Positions 26,790 through 34,581 of a stretch of DNA of 56,189 nt are shown piece after piece. The notes beneath the pieces are model-generated. The model worked only from the letters and a program-made list of their open reading frames with translations. It made no database searches and had not been told where the DNA came from. Position 1 is the stretch's first letter; every line of letters starts with the position of its first letter. Source of the DNA: Ruminococcus sp. AF46-10NS (GTDB lineage: Bacteria > Bacillota > Clostridia > Lachnospirales > Lachnospiraceae); contig NZ_QRNF01000023.1 in assembly GCF_003474435.1 (NCBI RefSeq), positions 1-56,189 of the forward strand, given 5' to 3'. The translations under genes were made by a program, and so were the position numbers.

Positions 26790-29036
26790 ATGAATACGAA
26801 ACAGGAGAATGTTATCCGCACCGACTATGCGGAGATCATGCAGAAATCTTATATAGACTACGCCATGAGTGTTATCATTTCCAGAGCACTGCCGGATGTA
26901 CGTGACGGACTGAAGCCAGTACAGCGCCGTACCCTTTACGATATGTATGAGCTTGGTATCCGCTACGACCGCCCGTACCGTAAATGTGCCCGTATCGTTG
27001 GAGATACCATGGGTAAATATCATCCTCATGGAGACAGCTCCATTTATGATGCCCTTGTAGTTATGGCACAGGAATTCAAGAAGGGCCGCACACTGGTAGA
27101 CGGACATGGAAACTTCGGCTCTATTGAGGGAGATGGAGCCGCAGCCATGCGATACACAGAAGCCCGCCTGGAGAAGCTGACCCAGGAGGTTTTTCTGGAA
27201 GACCTGGATAAGAACGTTGTGGACTTTATGCCGAACTTCGATGAAACAGAGAAGGAGCCTGTAGTACTTCCGGTGCGTATTCCGAACCTCCTTGTAAATG
27301 GAGCAGACGGAATCGCCGTTGGTATGGCTACCAGTATCCCGCCTCACAACCTCGGGGAAGTGGTGGATGCGGTGAAGGCATATATGAAGAACAATGATAT
27401 CAGCACCCGTGGGTTGATGCGTTATCTCAAGGGTCCGGATTTTCCGACAGGTGGTATCGTAGTAAATAAGGATGACCTTGTAAAAATCTATGAATCCGGA
27501 ACAGGCAAGCTCCGTATCCGTGGACGTGTGGAAGTGGAGAAATTAAAGGGCGGCCGTCAGCAGCTGGTGATCACAGAGATTCCATATACCATGATCGGTG
27601 CCAACATCGGAAAATTCTTAAACGATATCGCAACCCTGGTAGAGACCAAGAAGACTACAGATATCGTGGACATTTCCAACCAGTCATCTAAGGAGGGAAT
27701 CCGTATCGTTCTGGAACTGAAGCGCGACGCAGACGTGGAGAACCTTACCAATATGCTTTATAAGAAGACCCGACTGGAGGATACTTTTGGCGTGAACATG
27801 CTGGCAGTTGCAGATGGAAGACCGGAGACACTGGGCTTAAAGCAGATCATCGCCCATCATGTGGATTTTGTGTTTGAGGTAAATTCCAGAAAGTACACTA
27901 CACTTCTTGCAAAAGAGCAGGAGAAGCGGGAGATCCAGGAAGGTCTCATTAAAGCCTGTGACGTCATTGATCTTATCATCGAGATCTTACGCGGCAGCAA
28001 GAGCCGTGACCAGGTAAAAAAATGCCTGACAGATGGTGTGACTGAAGGAATTAAATTTAAGACCAAAATCTCCGAAAAAGCAGCCAGATCTCTGAAATTC
28101 ACAGAGAAACAGGCAACAGCGATCTTGGATATGCGTCTTTACAAGCTGATCGGTCTGGAAATCGATGCCCTGATGAAAGAGCATGAGGAGACGATGAAGA
28201 ATATTGCTCTTTATGAGGATATCCTGAATAATTATGATTCCATGGCAGCAGTGATCATGAGAGAACTGGATCAGATCAAGAAGGAATACGGCAGCAAGCG
28301 TAAGACTTCTATTGAAAATGCAGAGGAAGCTGTTTATGAAGAGAAGAAGATAGAAGAAACCGAAGTTTGCTTCCTGATGGATCGTTTCGGATATATGCGT
28401 CTCATTGACAAGAATGCCTATGAACGTAATAAAGAAGCCGCTCATGCAGAGAGCCGCTATGTCTTTACCTGCATGAATACGGACAAGATCTGTATCTTTA
28501 CAGATACCGGCAAGCTTCACACAGTGAAAGCAGAAGATATCCCGCTGGTACGTTTCCGTGATAAAGGTGTTCCGGCAGATAACCTGGGTAATTATGACAG
28601 TACTACAGAGCAGATCCTCTATGTGTCACCGTTGAGCCAGGTAGCAGCCTCCACGGTGCTCTTTGTTACAGAGAACGGTATGTGCAAGCTGGTAAAAGGA
28701 GAAGAGTTCCGTGTTTCCAAACGAACCATTGTCTCCACCAAGCTTGCAGAGGAGGACCGTCTTGTATTCGTAGGAGCAGCCGATGAGATGGATCAGGTTG
28801 TATTCCAGTCCGAAAAAGGCTACTTCCTTCGCATTATGAAAACAGAGATCTCTGTCACCAAGAAAAATGCCATGGGCGTCCGCGGTATGAAGCTTATCGG
28901 TGAAGACCGTATCCATCATGCTTATCTTCTAGAAAGCAGGCAGGAGTATGCCATTACCTACCACGATAAACCATACGTACTCAACAAAGTCAAGCTCGCC
29001 AAGAGAGACACCAAAGGTGTGAAGCCGAGAGTATAA
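26790..29036 (+). CDS. parC: Type IIA DNA topoisomerase subunit A (ParC/GyrA family)
   Basis: 748 aa DNA-cleaving subunit. The winged-helix core has DGLKPVQRRTLYDM and the catalytic tyrosine in AAMRYTEARL. The quinolone-region loop reads HPHGDSSIYD, with the Ser and Asp usual in susceptible enzymes. The C-terminal beta-pinwheel is short and has no QRRGGKG-type GyrA box, favouring a decatenase (topoisomerase IV) or another non-gyrase paralogue. It follows parE after 147 nt containing a lone TATAAT (26699-26704) without a good -35. Confidence 0.85.
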   Translation: MNTKQENVIRTDYAEIMQKSYIDYAMSVIISRALPDVRDGLKPVQRRTLYDMYELGIRYDRPYRKCARIVGDTMGKYHPHGDSSIYDALVVMAQEFKKGRTLVDGHGNFGSIEGDGAAAMRYTEARLEKLTQEVFLEDLDKNVVDFMPNFDETEKEPVVLPVRIPNLLVNGADGIAVGMATSIPPHNLGEVVDAVKAYMKNNDISTRGLMRYLKGPDFPTGGIVVNKDDLVKIYESGTGKLRIRGRVEVEKLKGGRQQLVITEIPYTMIGANIGKFLNDIATLVETKKTTDIVDISNQSSKEGIRIVLELKRDADVENLTNMLYKKTRLEDTFGVNMLAVADGRPETLGLKQIIAHHVDFVFEVNSRKYTTLLAKEQEKREIQEGLIKACDVIDLIIEILRGSKSRDQVKKCLTDGVTEGIKFKTKISEKAARSLKFTEKQATAILDMRLYKLIGLEIDALMKEHEETMKNIALYEDILNNYDSMAAVIMRELDQIKKEYGSKRKTSIENAEEAVYEEKKIEETEVCFLMDRFGYMRLIDKNAYERNKEAAHAESRYVFTCMNTDKICIFTDTGKLHTVKAEDIPLVRFRDKGVPADNLGNYDSTTEQILYVSPLSQVAASTVLFVTENGMCKLVKGEEFRVSKRTIVSTKLAEEDRLVFVGAADEMDQVVFQSEKGYFLRIMKTEISVTKKNAMGVRGMKLIGEDRIHHAYLLESRQEYAITYHDKPYVLNKVKLAKRDTKGVKPRV

Positions 29037-29041
29037 TCATC

Positions 29042-29094
29042 ATCCCACCAGCTAAATTACAACAATCCTGTAATCCAGCCGGTGGGATTTTTTT
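29042..29094 (+). terminator. Terminator of the topoisomerase pair
   Basis: ATCCCACC (29042-29049) pairs with GGTGGGAT (29081-29088), inner helix ATTACA/TGTAAT, followed by a T-tract. Confidence 0.88.
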
Positions 29095-29100
29095 ACCCTC

Positions 29101-29149
29101 TTGACATCCCCACAGCCCATCTCCTATAATGGCTATTAGTCTAAACTAA
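29101..29149 (+). promoter_or_regulatory. Promoter with palindrome at the start site
   Basis: -35 TTGACA (29101-29106), 18-bp spacer, -10 TATAAT (29125-29130), both perfect. The dyad TTAGT-CTAA-ACTAA (29136-29149) covers the expected transcription start, where a bound repressor would block initiation. TTAG/CTAA half-sites recall DtxR/IdeR-type boxes, consistent with the winged-helix regulator downstream; that link is inference. Confidence 0.7.
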
Positions 29150-29189
29150 CACAGCCACAAATACAAATAAAGTTCAGAACAGAAAAAAC

Positions 29190-29442
29190 ATGAAAAATGA
29201 TCAGAATTTCACAGAAGAACTGGGCCACAGTATGCCCTCTTCCAAAAGAGAAATCGAGGAAGACATGCTGGATGAAAGCCACTGAAAAAGACGGAAACCC
29301 GCTGATTCCTACCAGTGTGTTCCAATATTTTTTCCGGCATCACGATCCGGTCATAGAAGGAACCGCCCTGGTGGCATTTGCCAGAGAAGATGAGAAACCC
29401 ATGGACTGGAACAGCCGGGAGTTGGATGTACATATCTGGTAG
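29190..29442 (+). pseudogene. Frameshifted small conserved-looking protein
   Basis: ATG 29190 opens a frame (MKNDQNFTEELGHS...) that stops at 29285 after 31 codons. The frame ending at TAG 29440 continues as EKDGNPLIPTSVFQYFF...LDVHIW. Removing one A from the GAAAG run near 29275 would join them into one acidic protein of about 83 aa. I do not recognise the family. The shift is either a lesion or a sequence error. Confidence 0.5.
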
Positions 29443-29452
29443 GAGGAAGATT

Positions 29453-30028
29453 ATGGAAAAAGAAAACACCGAAGGACTGATCCATCCATGCTGCAGATAC
29501 GATATCTGTCACAACTTGCAAAAACAGGCAAAAAACGAGGCAGCGTGGCACTGATCGCTGATACCTGCGGAGTCAGTCACGGCCCGGTAAGCCGCTTTTT
29601 TAAAGAATGCATCGGCGCAGGATACCTGAACGAAGGCTATGAATTTACCGAAAAAGGTACCCGCGCACTGAAAACATACCAGAGGATCCTGAAAGAAGTC
29701 GGTGCCTATCTGGAACGGATCGGAATCCCGGCACCCGAGATTCCCGAAAAAAGAAGACAGCTCATTGAGAACGTAGACTACAGCCTTCTCATGACCATGA
29801 CCAGAAATTCTAGGCAGGTAAACGAATCCCGAAACCAGACAAACGCAGATGAAGGAAGCCTCTATTATCTGGATCATGTGATGACAAAGTCCGCATTCCT
29901 CTAAGTGCCTGCCGCTTCATGAAGACTCGCCAGGGCAACGTAAAAGGAATGGTCTCCATCACCGTCACCTGCAGCGTAGGCAAAGCCATATGCCGGAAAG
30001 TACCGCACTTCTGATGTTCTGGCTGTAG
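29453..30028 (+). pseudogene. Damaged winged-helix transcriptional regulator
   Basis: AGGAGG (29441-29446) leads to ATG 29453, but that frame ends after 33 codons. One extra A in the A-run just after it would join it to the long frame at 29488-29904. That frame has a winged helix (VALIADTCGVSHGPVSRFFKE, then a wing ending FTEKG) and a helical tail ending KNSRQV-like. Further coding-like fragments continue in other frames: KVRIPLSACRFMKTRQG...VTVTCSVG (~29890-29985) and HMPESTALLMFWL to TAG 30028. The fold resembles DtxR/MarR-type regulators. Two to three lesions imply it is non-functional or mis-sequenced. Confidence 0.55.
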
Positions 30029-30048
30029 AAAATCTAATATGACCGATT

Positions 30049-30082
30049 AAAAGCCGAAATGAAAAAAATTTGGCTTTTTTTT
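30049..30082 (+). terminator. Terminator after the damaged regulator
   Basis: AAAAGCC-AAAT (30049-30060) pairs with ATTT-GGCTTTT (30068-30078), followed by T's to 30082. Confidence 0.8.
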
Positions 30083-30353
30083 GTGCCAAAAATTCGGAAA
30101 TGCCCATGTTTACAGTATTTTTTGAAAATACAAATGGTTCCCATAGGGAACGAAAAATAAAAAAATAGTTGACCCAGACTAACGCTTATGCTTAAATGGC
30201 AACAGAGAGTTAGACAAGGGTAATAAAAGGGAATGTGCCCTGGCCTGCTTAAAAGAATGGTATGCGATACCTTACCACATAAGGAGGAAAGAATCAGGAG
30301 TAGCAGCGTCAGAAATCCATGCAGCTAAGAAGCGCAGAAGTGCCCTCGCGATC
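30083..30353 (+). promoter_or_regulatory. Upstream region of the ABC exporter: palindrome, promoter and misplaced ribosome-binding site
   Basis: Perfect inverted repeat GTTCCC-ATA-GGGAAC at 30137-30151. Promoter: -35 TTGACC (30169-30174), 17-bp spacer containing GACTAAC, -10 TTAAAT (30192-30197). A strong AAGGAGG at 30281-30287 has no start codon in the exporter frame at a workable distance. The exporter frame itself is open from 30183 with no ATG, GTG or TTG until 30354. Confidence 0.6.
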
Positions 30354-32093
30354 ATGGGCAGCCTGATAGGCTTAGTGAAGCCGCTTCTGCATATTATGGT
30401 GGCTGCGATTATTCTTGGAACAGTCGGATATCTTTGTGCGATCTTTCTTACGATCCTGGCAGGACAGGTGATCATCCATGGACTTGCAGGCAGTGCGGCG
30501 GGTGCCGGGATTTCCGGAATTCCGGAAGTTGCCATGAAGAGTACCTGGCTTTCCGGAACTTCTGAAAAGGGCATTATCACTGTAATGATCCTGATCGCAG
30601 TTCTTCGAGGTATCCTTCATTATGCGGAGCAGTACTGCAATCATTTTATTGCATTTAAGCTTCTGGCGATCATCCGCCATAATATATTTGCGGCTCTGCG
30701 AAAGCTTTGTCCTGCAAAGCTGGAAGGCCGTGATAAGGGAAATCTGATATCCATTATCACAATAGACATTGAGCTTCTGGAAGTTTTTTATGCACATACG
30801 ATCTCACCGATCGCGATTGCTACATTAACTTCTGTGATCATGGTGGTCTTTATTGGAAGATATCATGTTCTGCCAGGCGTGCTGGCCCTGGCTGCTTACC
30901 TGGTTGTTGGTGTGATGATCCCCATGTGGAACGGAAAGTACGGCAGCCAGAAGGGTATGGAATTCCGTACGGAATTTGGTGAGCTGAACAGTTTTGTGCT
31001 GGATTCACTTCGCGGTCTTGATGAGACAATCCAGTATAGTCAGGGCGAAAAAAGAAAAGCACAGATGTCTGACCGATCCAGAAAGCTTGCAGGAATGCAG
31101 GAGGATTTAAGCCGGATGGAGGGCTCCCAGAGATCCTTTACAAATCTGGTGATTCTGGTGGCTTCTTTCGGAATGCTGGCGCTGACGATCCATCTCTATG
31201 GAAAAGGGGAGATCGGTTTTGATGGAATCCTTACCTGTACCATTGCCATGATGGGATCCTTTGGCCCGGTTGTGGCGTTGTCCAGCCTTTCCAATAATCT
31301 GAACCAGACTCTGGCAAGTGGTGAGCGTGTGCTGTCCCTTCTGGAGGAGAAGCCACTGGTGGAGGAGATTGCAGATAGAACCGGGTTCCACGTAGCTAAA
31401 ATGTTCAATAGTGTGGAAAAACAAAAGAAATCCGGTGTTGGATTTACAGGTGCAGAATCCTCTCATGTGACATTCGCATATGAAGAGGAAACCATCCTGG
31501 ATGATTATTCCCTGAAACTTGCGCCGGGTAAGATCACAGGTATCCACGGTTCCAGCGGCTCCGGAAAATCCACACTGCTGAAGCTTCTTATGCGTTTCTG
31601 GGATGTGAACAAAGGAATGATCTCCGTAGATAACAAAGATGTGCGGGAAATCCCCACCCGTCATCTCCGCGACCTGGAAAGCTATGTGACACAGGAAACC
31701 CACCTGTTCCACGATTCCATCGCAAATAACATCGCCATCGCGAAGCCGGGAGCTACCCGGGAAGAAATCATGGCTGCCGCAAAAAAAGCCTCCATCCATG
31801 ACTTTATCATGACTCTTCCCAAAGGATATGACACAGAGGTCGGGGAATTGGGTGATACTCTTTCCGGTGGCGAGAAACAGAGGATCGGCATTGCAAGAGC
31901 CTTCCTCCATGACAGTCCCCTTTTACTTCTGGATGAACCAACTTCCAATTTGGATTCCCTCAACGAAGGCATCATCCTCAAGTCCCTGAAAGAAGACACC
32001 ACTCGCCGCACTGTAGTCCTGGTATCCCACAGAGTCTCCACCATGAACGTGGCAGATGTGGTGTATGAGATGGAGAATGGAAGGTTATCGTAA
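30354..32093 (+). CDS. ABC exporter, fused transmembrane and ATPase half-transporter
   Basis: 579 aa from ATG 30354. The N-terminal ~320 residues form a type I exporter membrane domain with about six hydrophobic segments; the ATPase follows with Walker A GSSGSGKST, signature LSGGEKQRIG, Walker B LLLLDEPTSNLD and H-loop VLVSHRVS. The arrangement resembles CydC/CydD-type and other half-exporters; the substrate is unknown. The ATG has no ribosome-binding site, and the frame runs on upstream as AAKKRRSALAI, which looks coding. The true start is probably upstream and lost to a small lesion near 30290. Regulation by the damaged upstream regulator is possible. Confidence 0.8.
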   Translation: MGSLIGLVKPLLHIMVAAIILGTVGYLCAIFLTILAGQVIIHGLAGSAAGAGISGIPEVAMKSTWLSGTSEKGIITVMILIAVLRGILHYAEQYCNHFIAFKLLAIIRHNIFAALRKLCPAKLEGRDKGNLISIITIDIELLEVFYAHTISPIAIATLTSVIMVVFIGRYHVLPGVLALAAYLVVGVMIPMWNGKYGSQKGMEFRTEFGELNSFVLDSLRGLDETIQYSQGEKRKAQMSDRSRKLAGMQEDLSRMEGSQRSFTNLVILVASFGMLALTIHLYGKGEIGFDGILTCTIAMMGSFGPVVALSSLSNNLNQTLASGERVLSLLEEKPLVEEIADRTGFHVAKMFNSVEKQKKSGVGFTGAESSHVTFAYEEETILDDYSLKLAPGKITGIHGSSGSGKSTLLKLLMRFWDVNKGMISVDNKDVREIPTRHLRDLESYVTQETHLFHDSIANNIAIAKPGATREEIMAAAKKASIHDFIMTLPKGYDTEVGELGDTLSGGEKQRIGIARAFLHDSPLLLLDEPTSNLDSLNEGIILKSLKEDTTRRTVVLVSHRVSTMNVADVVYEMENGRLS

Positions 32094-32123
32094 AGGTGGA
32101 AAAGGTTTTTCCAGAATTAATAC

Positions 32124-32152
32124 TTGCATTTAACAGACATTGGTGTTACAAT
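32124..32152 (+). promoter_or_regulatory. Promoter of the rimP-nusA-infB superoperon
   Basis: -35 TTGCAT (32124-32129), 17-bp spacer, -10 TACAAT (32147-32152). A transcript starting near 32159 has a leader of about 110 nt. Confidence 0.8.
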
Positions 32153-32176
32153 GAATGAAACTAAGAACTTGTTGGC

Positions 32177-32204
32177 ATAGGAGTGGGCGAGAGCCCGCTC
32201 CTAT
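32177..32204 (+). promoter_or_regulatory. Leader hairpin with GAGA tetraloop ahead of rimP
   Basis: ATAGGAGTGGGC (32177-32188) pairs with GCCCGCTCCTAT (32193-32204), 12 bp with a single G-U, closed by a GAGA (GNRA) loop. Only TTT follows, so it is not a strong terminator by itself. Confidence 0.75.
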
Positions 32205-32269
32205 TTGCTGAGAAGGAATTTGTTCAGAAATACTTATAACAGCAGAAAGAAGAAAGGCAGGTGGGAAGC

Positions 32270-32734
32270 ATGAGCAGACGGGAAGAATATGAACAGAAGG
32301 CAGAGGCGATCCTTACACCGATCGTAGAGTCCAGGGGCTTTGAGCTGGTAGATGTGGAATATGTCAGGGAAGCAGGATGCTGGTATCTTCGTGGCTATAT
32401 TGACAAGCCGGGCGGGATTACAGTAAATGACTGCGAAGATGTAAGCCGTGCATTCAGCGATATCCTGGATGAGAAAGATTTCATTGAAGACAGCTACATT
32501 ATGGAGATCAGCTCTCCGGGACTTGACCGGCCATTAAAAAAAGAAAAAGACTTTAAGAGAAGCCTTGGCAAGCTGGTGGAGATCCGTACCTATCGGCCGA
32601 TCGAGAAACAGAAAGAGTTCTGTGGCATTTTAAATGCATATGATAGTAACAGTGTGACAATCGATGAAGACGGCACAGAACGCACCTTTGATAAAAAAGA
32701 TATCGCTCTGATTCGTCTTGCAATTGAATTCTAA
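32270..32734 (+). CDS. rimP: Ribosome maturation factor RimP
   Basis: Assists 30S subunit assembly. 154 aa with two domains: the N-terminal part has VDVEYVREAGCWYLRGYIDKP and the conserved Y-MEISSPGLDRPL motif, the C-terminal part an SH3-like domain. The start is ATG 32270 behind AGGTGG. First gene of the transcription/translation superoperon. Confidence 0.94.
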   Translation: MSRREEYEQKAEAILTPIVESRGFELVDVEYVREAGCWYLRGYIDKPGGITVNDCEDVSRAFSDILDEKDFIEDSYIMEISSPGLDRPLKKEKDFKRSLGKLVEIRTYRPIEKQKEFCGILNAYDSNSVTIDEDGTERTFDKKDIALIRLAIEF

Positions 32735-32775
32735 GAGAATCGAATCTGTAAAAGTTCAGGAGGAAAAAAAGGAAA

Positions 32776-33963
32776 ATGAGCAGAGATTTAAAAGACGCGC
32801 TGGACGTTCTTGAAAAAGAAAAGAACATCAGCAAGGATACACTGCTGGAGGCAATTGAGCAGTCACTGATCCAGGCATGTAAGAACCATTTCGGAAAAGC
32901 AGACAATGTTCACGTTACCATTGATCCGGAGACATGCGATTTCAGTGTATATGCAGACAGAACTGTAGTGGAGCACGTGGAAGAACCGGCACTTGAGATT
33001 TCTCTGGTGGATGCACAGAAAACAAACATCAATGCAGAAATCGGTGATGTTATGAAAGTTGAGATCCAGTCCAAGGAATTCGGACGTATTGCAACTCAGA
33101 ATGCAAAGAACGTAATTCTTCAGAAAATCCGTGAAGAAGAGCGCAAAGTTCTTTACGATCAGTACTATGGAATCGAAAAAGAGGTTGTAACAGGTATCGT
33201 TCAGAGAGTAATGGGCAAAAATGTCAGCATCAACCTTGGTAAGGCAGATGCAGTACTTACAGAGAACGAGCAGGTAAAAGGTGAAGTATTCAAACCTACA
33301 GAGAGAGTTAAAGTTTATATCCTTGAGGTTAAAGATACACCGAAGGGACCGCGTATCGTGGTTTCCAGAACACATCCTGGACTTGTAAAGAGACTCTTTG
33401 AGTCAGAGGTTGCTGAAGTAAGAGACGGCACTGTTGAGATCAAGAGCATTGCCCGTGAGGCAGGTTCCCGTACAAAAATCGCTGTATGGAGCAACGATCC
33501 GGATGTAGATGCTGTGGGAGCATGTGTTGGTATGAATGGCGCACGTGTAGGTGCTGTTGTCAACGAACTTCACGGTGAGAAGATCGATATCATCAACTGG
33601 GATGAGAACCCGGCTATCCTCATTGAGAATGCATTAAGTCCTGCAAAAGTTATCGCAGTTATGGCTGATCCTGATGAAAAGACAGCACTGGTAGTAGTAC
33701 CGGATTATCAGCTTTCCCTTGCAATCGGTAAAGAAGGACAGAATGCACGCCTTGCGGCAAGACTGACAGGATTCAAGATCGATATCAAGAGTGAGACACA
33801 GGCAAGAGAGTCAGGCGACTTCGATTACGATGAAGAGCATGAGGACACAGAGGAAGAACTGACAGAAGAAGCTGTTTCCGAAGAGTTTGAGGAAGCAGAA
33901 GAAACTGTAGAAGAGACAGAAACAGAAGCTGAAGAGACAGCAGATGGAGATGCCGAGGAATAA
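32776..33963 (+). CDS. nusA: Transcription elongation/termination factor NusA
   Basis: 395 aa. The N-terminal RNA polymerase-binding domain covers ~1-130, then an S1 domain ([19 protein letters not shown]) and two KH domains ([37 protein letters not shown]). A long acidic tail of about 45 residues, mostly E/D/T, follows KH2 and replaces the proteobacterial AR repeats. AGGAGG precedes the ATG. The stop codon shares its last base with the ATG of rnpM. Confidence 0.96.
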   Translation: MSRDLKDALDVLEKEKNISKDTLLEAIEQSLIQACKNHFGKADNVHVTIDPETCDFSVYADRTVVEHVEEPALEISLVDAQKTNINAEIGDVMKVEIQSKEFGRIATQNAKNVILQKIREEERKVLYDQYYGIEKEVVTGIVQRVMGKNVSINLGKADAVLTENEQVKGEVFKPTERVKVYILEVKDTPKGPRIVVSRTHPGLVKRLFESEVAEVRDGTVEIKSIAREAGSRTKIAVWSNDPDVDAVGACVGMNGARVGAVVNELHGEKIDIINWDENPAILIENALSPAKVIAVMADPDEKTALVVVPDYQLSLAIGKEGQNARLAARLTGFKIDIKSETQARESGDFDYDEEHEDTEEELTEEAVSEEFEEAEETVEETETEAEETADGDAEE

Positions 33964-34241
33964 TGAAAACGAGAAATAAGATTCCCATGCGTCAGTGTAC
34001 CGGCTGCAGGGAAATGAAAAGCAAAAAGGAAATGATACGAGTTCTTAAAACATCAGAGAATGAGATCATCCTGGACGCTACAGGCAAGAAAAACGGACGC
34101 GGCGCATACCTTTGTTTCTCAGAGGAATGCCTGGAGAAGGCCATCAGGAACCACGGCCTGGAGCGTTCCTTGAAAATGGCGGTTCCGGATGAAGTGTATC
34201 AGAACCTCAAGAAGGAGTTCGAATCAATTGAAAAACAATAA
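33963..34241 (+). CDS. rnpM: RNase P modulator RnpM (YlxR family)
   Basis: 92-aa RNA-binding protein of the YlxR/DUF448 family; members have been linked to RNase P control. The signature is MRQCTGCREMKSKKEM (C12, C15) followed by GRGAYLCFSEEC. It starts on the last base of nusA and overlaps the next gene by 14 nt, so the three are tightly coupled. The RNase P RNA gene itself lies at 8.8 kb in this window. Confidence 0.92.
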   Translation: MKTRNKIPMRQCTGCREMKSKKEMIRVLKTSENEIILDATGKKNGRGAYLCFSEECLEKAIRNHGLERSLKMAVPDEVYQNLKKEFESIEKQ

Positions 34242-34545
34242 GGTTTTATCACTTATCGGACTGGCAACAAAAGCAGGAAAAACAGTGAGCGGAGAATTCT
34301 CCACAGAGAAATCCGTAAAAACAGGAAAAGGTTTCCTGGCACTGGTGGCAGATGATGCCTCCGAAAATACAAAAAAGAAATTTCGGAATATGTGTACCTA
34401 TTATGAAGTTCCGTTATATTTCCTTTCAGACAAAGAGAGCCTGGGCAGAGCAATGGGCAGGGAATTCCGTGCCAGCCTCGCCGTGCAGGACGAAAATTTT
34501 GCAAAGGCGATCATCAAAGAGCTGGAAAAAGAATCCGGCAGATAA
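34228..34545 (+). CDS. L7Ae-family ribosomal-like protein YlxQ
   Basis: 105 aa; L7Ae/L30e/Gadd45 fold with VLSLIGLATKAGKTVSGEF opening and FLALVADDASENTKKKF, typical of kink-turn RNA-binding proteins. The start is TTG 34228 inside rnpM with AAGGAG at 34212-34217. An in-frame ATG at 34189 would add 13 residues of non-conserved sequence. Confidence 0.9.
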   Translation: MKNNKVLSLIGLATKAGKTVSGEFSTEKSVKTGKGFLALVADDASENTKKKFRNMCTYYEVPLYFLSDKESLGRAMGREFRASLAVQDENFAKAIIKELEKESGR

Positions 34546-34581
34546 AGTTTTGATGTCTGTAAGGAGGTTTGACTTATAGTA

